Positions 62,032 through 64,000 of a DNA stretch of 64,000 nt are shown piece by piece. The DNA lies in the NCBI GenBank assembly GCA_028671895.1, contig CM053802.1, positions 17,677,631 through 17,741,630 of the forward strand, in the 5' to 3' direction. A program made the position numbers and the translations under genes. The number at the start of each line of letters is the position of its first letter. Position 1 is the first letter of the stretch. The notes beneath the pieces were generated by a model. The model ran no database searches and had not been told where the DNA came from. It was given only the letters and a program-made list of their open reading frames with translations. The stretch comes from Oenanthe sinensis (taxonomy: Eukaryota; Streptophyta; Magnoliopsida; Apiales; Apiaceae).

Positions 62032-64000
62032 TAAATTCCAGGATTGATCATACACAAGTTATGAAGTTACTTATAGAGCATTAGACATATCAGTAATATC
62101 CTATTTAATTCTTATCAAAATTAGCAGACTTCATGTGTCACAAACTTCATGCGTTAATCTTATATTCTAAAGGTGAAGAAGCAACAATAATCGGCTGGCT
62201 TCACGGGTTTACCAAATTCTTCTGCGCATTGAGTCTACAACGAGAACATAAATGATTCTTGCGGTGGCTGAAAGTTTAAATAAGTGACAAAGAGGCTTTC
62301 CCAGGACTTGCATGAAGCATGGTTAGCTTGATGCCTTGATCCAGTTTATATCAACTCGGTGGAATTTAGCTTAACACCTCACTGAATTCGAGAAACTGCC
62401 TAGCATGGCTTGGTAAATGGTAAGGTCTGTGCGTCCTACATCCCACAGCTAAGGCATGACTACAAAAATAAGTACCGTATCTACAAGAGTATTGGCAATG
62501 TGTCTGTGCTCTAAAGGACTTGCATTGTGTGTACAGATGTAATTTGATGTAGTATCTGTTTCTTAATGCTATATAGTATATACATGTCATGTTGTTACAT
62601 GTTTCCTTGTACTTCCTTGTATCCTCTCACCAAAGGAAGGACGAAGAATGGCATGATGTTATATACTGACTTCTCTCGTATTTAAAAAAAATTCAATATA
62701 AAGTTTTTGGATTTTTTTACTGATTTCCCTCTAGCTCCCCTCAGTTACATAATTGTGTTCTAAATATGTCCAAATATATATCATATGCGATAAGGATTTA
62801 TTATTAATCCAGTATATGCCAACATATGATAAAATTAGTACTGAATACTCGATTTTTTCAGGAAAAACCATTGATTGAGAGCAGATCTGAAGCCTGATGA
62901 CACAAGGCTGATAGTTCACATATATAGTTAGATTCAAGTCCATCACAAGTCTGTGAAACGCAACGAAAATTCAGAACTAATAAAGCAGCAGGATGTGCAC
63001 CAAAGCAGTAAAATGCTGTTAAAGAAAGCAACGGAAAAAAGAAATGTAAATGTGTCAGATTAACAAAGGAGGAGCGACAATGGGATAAAAAAATAATTCA
63101 AAATATCAACTCTGCACCTTTGAAAAAGCAAGCATGAAGTATGCAAGAGAAGTTTAAACAACTAAAGTGAAAAAAGAGATGCTGGACAGAAATCTGGAAA
63201 GTAAACTTGCTACAGAATTACTGCAGAACACTTAAACCTCCTTCCCGATTTTCAGCTCATTTTTACTGCAAATTTGCAGCACTAGTACAACATGGAGAAG
63301 GCTTGATCCGATACGATTATACGAATCAGAAAAATAGAAAAACAAAGAAGTGAAAAAACAGAAGAGAGGAATATGCTGTGCCTGGAGCAAGGAAAAATCT
63401 GGAAACAAAGTTGCACCAAGTAGTAGGTCCGTGTGAACTGTGATGATGAAAAAAATACAGCATGAAGGAATCACAACATTGATGATGTAAAAAGAAAAAG
63501 AAAGCGAAGTATCCGCAGTAAAGAAGTTAAACACAAAACTACCTGCAATCTTTACATTATGTGACCATATCTACGCATGTATATTGTTACATGTATGAGA
63601 GTGAAGATTGAAGTTACTTTCTTAAATACCAAGCCAGGCAGCTATATTAATCGTGTATGTATGCTAAAGTTACTGACTAAATACACGTCAGGCTGCTGCA
63701 CTTAATCGTGTATGTATGCCACAAATTGCTATGTGAATACAAGTTATGTGATACCATGTAAGCGGAGCCAAGCGAGTCACAAAATTTGGTGTCGTAATAT
63801 ACACTAGCAGAATAATTGCAAAGAAAAATGCAAGAAATACACTGAAAGAAGAAGCCGCGGAAAAAATCACAAAACATGAAATTTTAGCGGATGCAACTCA
63901 ATGCAATCTATGTGTGGGCTCAAACATGAACAAAAATAAGATAAATTTTCTTTTTCTTGCACTTTTTAATGTTATATGGCATGCATATTTTAAAACTTTA
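62032..64000. other. end of window, no supported gene
   Basis: Less AT-rich than other gaps and may be transcribed, but no exon could be supported. A 55-bp-period direct duplication lies at about 63625-63735 (TTAATCGTGTATGTATGC in both copies). Confidence 0.35.

Noticed and set aside
62366..62590. minus-strand Cys/His-rich frame (CQYSCRYGTYFCS) as the missing HIT zinc finger
   Set aside because: Cys spacing does not match the HIT finger and flanking residues do not match the family; likely chance.
63232..63534. 100-residue minus-strand frame
   Set aside because: Hydrophobic, Phe/Ser-rich translation of polypurine-rich plus strand; no motif or splice context.
1..64000. bacterial-style systems (CRISPR arrays, operons, phage or defence genes)
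   Set aside because: Spliced plant genes, plant transposons and base composition throughout; no regularly spaced repeat-spacer structure was seen.

Overview
The window looks like nuclear DNA of a eudicot plant. It has AT-rich intergenic DNA, short exons with GT/AG introns, clear plant gene families (a BOI-type RING protein, SAUR, ABA3 molybdenum cofactor sulfurase), and many small DNA transposons, Helitron-like ends and retroelement relics. An Apiaceae (carrot-like) source is a guess from overall character, not something shown by the sequence.

Layout, left to right. 1-1.6 kb is AT-rich repeat DNA. A BOI-related RING E3 ligase gene (+, two coding exons) lies at 2137-3064. A repeat-rich gap follows (3.1-10.5 kb) with a TRIM-like retroelement remnant, an old inverted-repeat transposon and a few protein-like minus-strand fragments at 7.7-9.1 kb that I cannot name. 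A complete eEF-2 gene (-) occupies 13596-10591, with a TATA box and 5' UTR intron near 14.3 kb. 14.4-18.9 kb is transposon DNA, including a 167-bp tandem repeat carrying a perfect 34-bp palindrome and a Stowaway-like MITE. A PGAP3/PER1-like GPI-anchor lipid-remodelling gene (-) runs from 23128 to 19260 in five coding exons, with a MITE in each of two introns. 24.2-28.9 kb is MITE-rich gap.

The largest gene is a molybdenum cofactor sulfurase of the ABA3/LOS5 type (-), 45063 to 29016. I resolved 22 coding exons whose phases all join into an open frame of 825 residues. Its introns hold a Tourist-like MITE, a Helitron-like element, a retroelement fragment and a G-run-rich tract. 45.1-49.2 kb is gap with a Tourist-like MITE and a cluster of CGTTATAT repeats. 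An intronless SAUR gene (+) is at 49348-49737. Only 185 bp downstream lies a truncated Ty1/copia-type element on the minus strand, with an approximately 1.9-kb LTR (49923-51840) and an unassigned internal ORF. 52.7-57 kb is AT-rich with a Helitron-like element. The C-terminal exons of a ZNHIT2-like (HIT zinc finger family) gene (-) are at 58105-57078; the N-terminal exons were not found. Upstream of it is a well-delimited 1312-bp hAT-type deletion derivative (58878-60189), then gap to the end.

The genes are unrelated housekeeping and hormone-linked loci. Two touch plant hormone biology: ABA3 supports abscisic acid synthesis by activating aldehyde oxidase, and SAUR belongs to the auxin-responsive family. 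No prokaryote-style gene cluster, CRISPR array, rRNA or convincing tRNA gene was seen. Exon joins were worked out by hand from splice sites, reading phase and remembered family sequence; no database search or transcript data were used.
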